Shown here: in pieces, positions 7,055-7,164 of the stretch | Numbering within the stretch: the first letter of the stretch is position 1 | Layout of the letters: each line of letters starts with the position of its first letter | Source of the DNA: Candidatus Glassiibacteriota bacterium | Lineage (GTDB): Bacteria; Gemmatimonadota; Glassbacteria; GWA2-58-10 | Reading direction: 5' to 3' | Length of the DNA stretch: 7,164 nucleotides | Assembly (NCBI GenBank): GCA_030604975.1 | Contig: JAUVUV010000110.1 | Coordinates: 1 to 7,164, forward strand | The notes under the pieces: model-generated | Database searches by the model: none | Seen by the model: the letters and a program-made list of their open reading frames with translations, nothing else | What the model was told of the DNA's origin: nothing | Translations under genes and position numbers: made by a program

Positions 7055-7157
7055 CCCATTCGGGGAATGGGAAAAAATCCCTCGCCTTCAGGCGAAGACT
7101 TTAGTATGCCCCGAAGGGGCCAAGCAAAGTGGAATATCCCCCGACTGAAGTCGGGGG
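7055..7157. repeat. Cluster of four short palindromes (REP-like)
   Basis: Four hairpins stand within about 100 bases. The first, at 7055-7071, is CCCATTC, loop GGG, GAATGGG. The second, at 7082-7095, is TCGCC, loop TTCA, GGCGA. The third, at 7108-7120, is GCCCC, loop GAA, GGGGC. The fourth, at 7138-7157, has an 8-pair stem CCCCCGAC/GTCGGGGG with loop TGAA. The cores of the second (CGCCTTCAGGCG) and of the fourth read on the minus strand (CGACTTCAGTCG) share CTTCAG and differ only at one complementary base pair. This resembles REP-type extragenic palindromes. The array runs to the window edge and may continue. Confidence 0.6.
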
Positions 7158-7161
7158 TTTT
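7138..7161 (+). terminator. Possible rho-independent terminator, plus strand
   Basis: An 8-pair GC-rich stem with a TGAA loop is followed directly by TTTT (7158-7161), which has the form of an intrinsic terminator for plus-strand transcription. No plus-strand gene is visible in this window to feed it, and its core matches the neighbouring palindrome at 7083-7094, so it may simply be a repeat copy. Confidence 0.3.
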
Positions 7162-7164
7162 AAT

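Larger units (their letters stand above)
6870..7164. other. Gene-free region rich in palindromes, upstream of BI-1 gene
   Basis: None of the frames I examined gives a credible protein here, and no partial gene visibly enters from the right edge on the minus strand. The stretch contains two tandem CCCCCTTT hairpins and four further unrelated-looking hairpins over its right third. The BI-1 promoter should lie at its left side. TTTAAT at 6903-6898 on the minus strand resembles a -10 box but lacks a good -35 partner. Confidence 0.6.

Noticed and set aside
6945..7157. CRISPR-like array
   Set aside because: The repeats are short, of different sequence and unevenly spaced, with no conserved repeat of 23 or more bases and no cas genes nearby.

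Overview
All five protein-coding genes in this window lie on the minus strand, so they are transcribed from the right end towards the left. Base composition is fairly balanced, slightly GC-rich by eye. Every gene has a Gram-negative-style export or membrane signature. A sulfatase, a PhoD-like phosphatase, an amidohydrolase and a sugar-hydrolase-like gene side by side resemble the accessory catabolic loci of environmental bacteria in the PVC or FCB groups and related candidate phyla (Planctomycetes, Lentisphaerae, Latescibacterota and similar). This placement is a guess from gene style. No rRNA, tRNA or other taxonomic marker is present.

Layout from right to left. Positions 6870-7164 hold no gene but are packed with small palindromes: two CCCCCTTT-AAG hairpins, then four different hairpins ending in a terminator-like one. 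Positions 6120-6869 encode a seven-helix Bax inhibitor-1/YccA family membrane protein. A 205-base gap (5915-6119) follows, carrying an inverted pair of ATCCGTG-type short repeats. A compact four-gene cluster then runs to the left edge: a Tat-exported Cys-type sulfatase (4550-5914), a Sec-exported amidohydrolase_2 family protein (3532-4497), a large Sec-exported PhoD-like metallophosphatase with an added N-terminal beta-sandwich-like region (796-3510), and the N-terminal 256 residues of an exported alpha/alpha-barrel (six-hairpin glycosidase-like) protein that continues past base 1. Gaps within the cluster are 52, 21 and 26 bases, so co-transcription is likely.

How the genes may work together (inference): the four clustered products are all predicted to leave the cytoplasm and all look hydrolytic. 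A sulfate-ester hydrolase, a phospho-ester/phosphodiester hydrolase and a glycosidase-like protein would fit the stepwise periplasmic or surface breakdown of a sulfated and/or phosphorylated glycan or glycolipid. The amidohydrolase could handle a released cyclic or acidic product. No transporter, regulator or sulfatase-maturation enzyme is visible, so the substrate cannot be named. The most notable points are the PhoD-like protein, which appears to lack both the usual Cys metal ligand and a Tat signal, and a pair of palindromes at the right end that differ only by a compensatory base-pair change.
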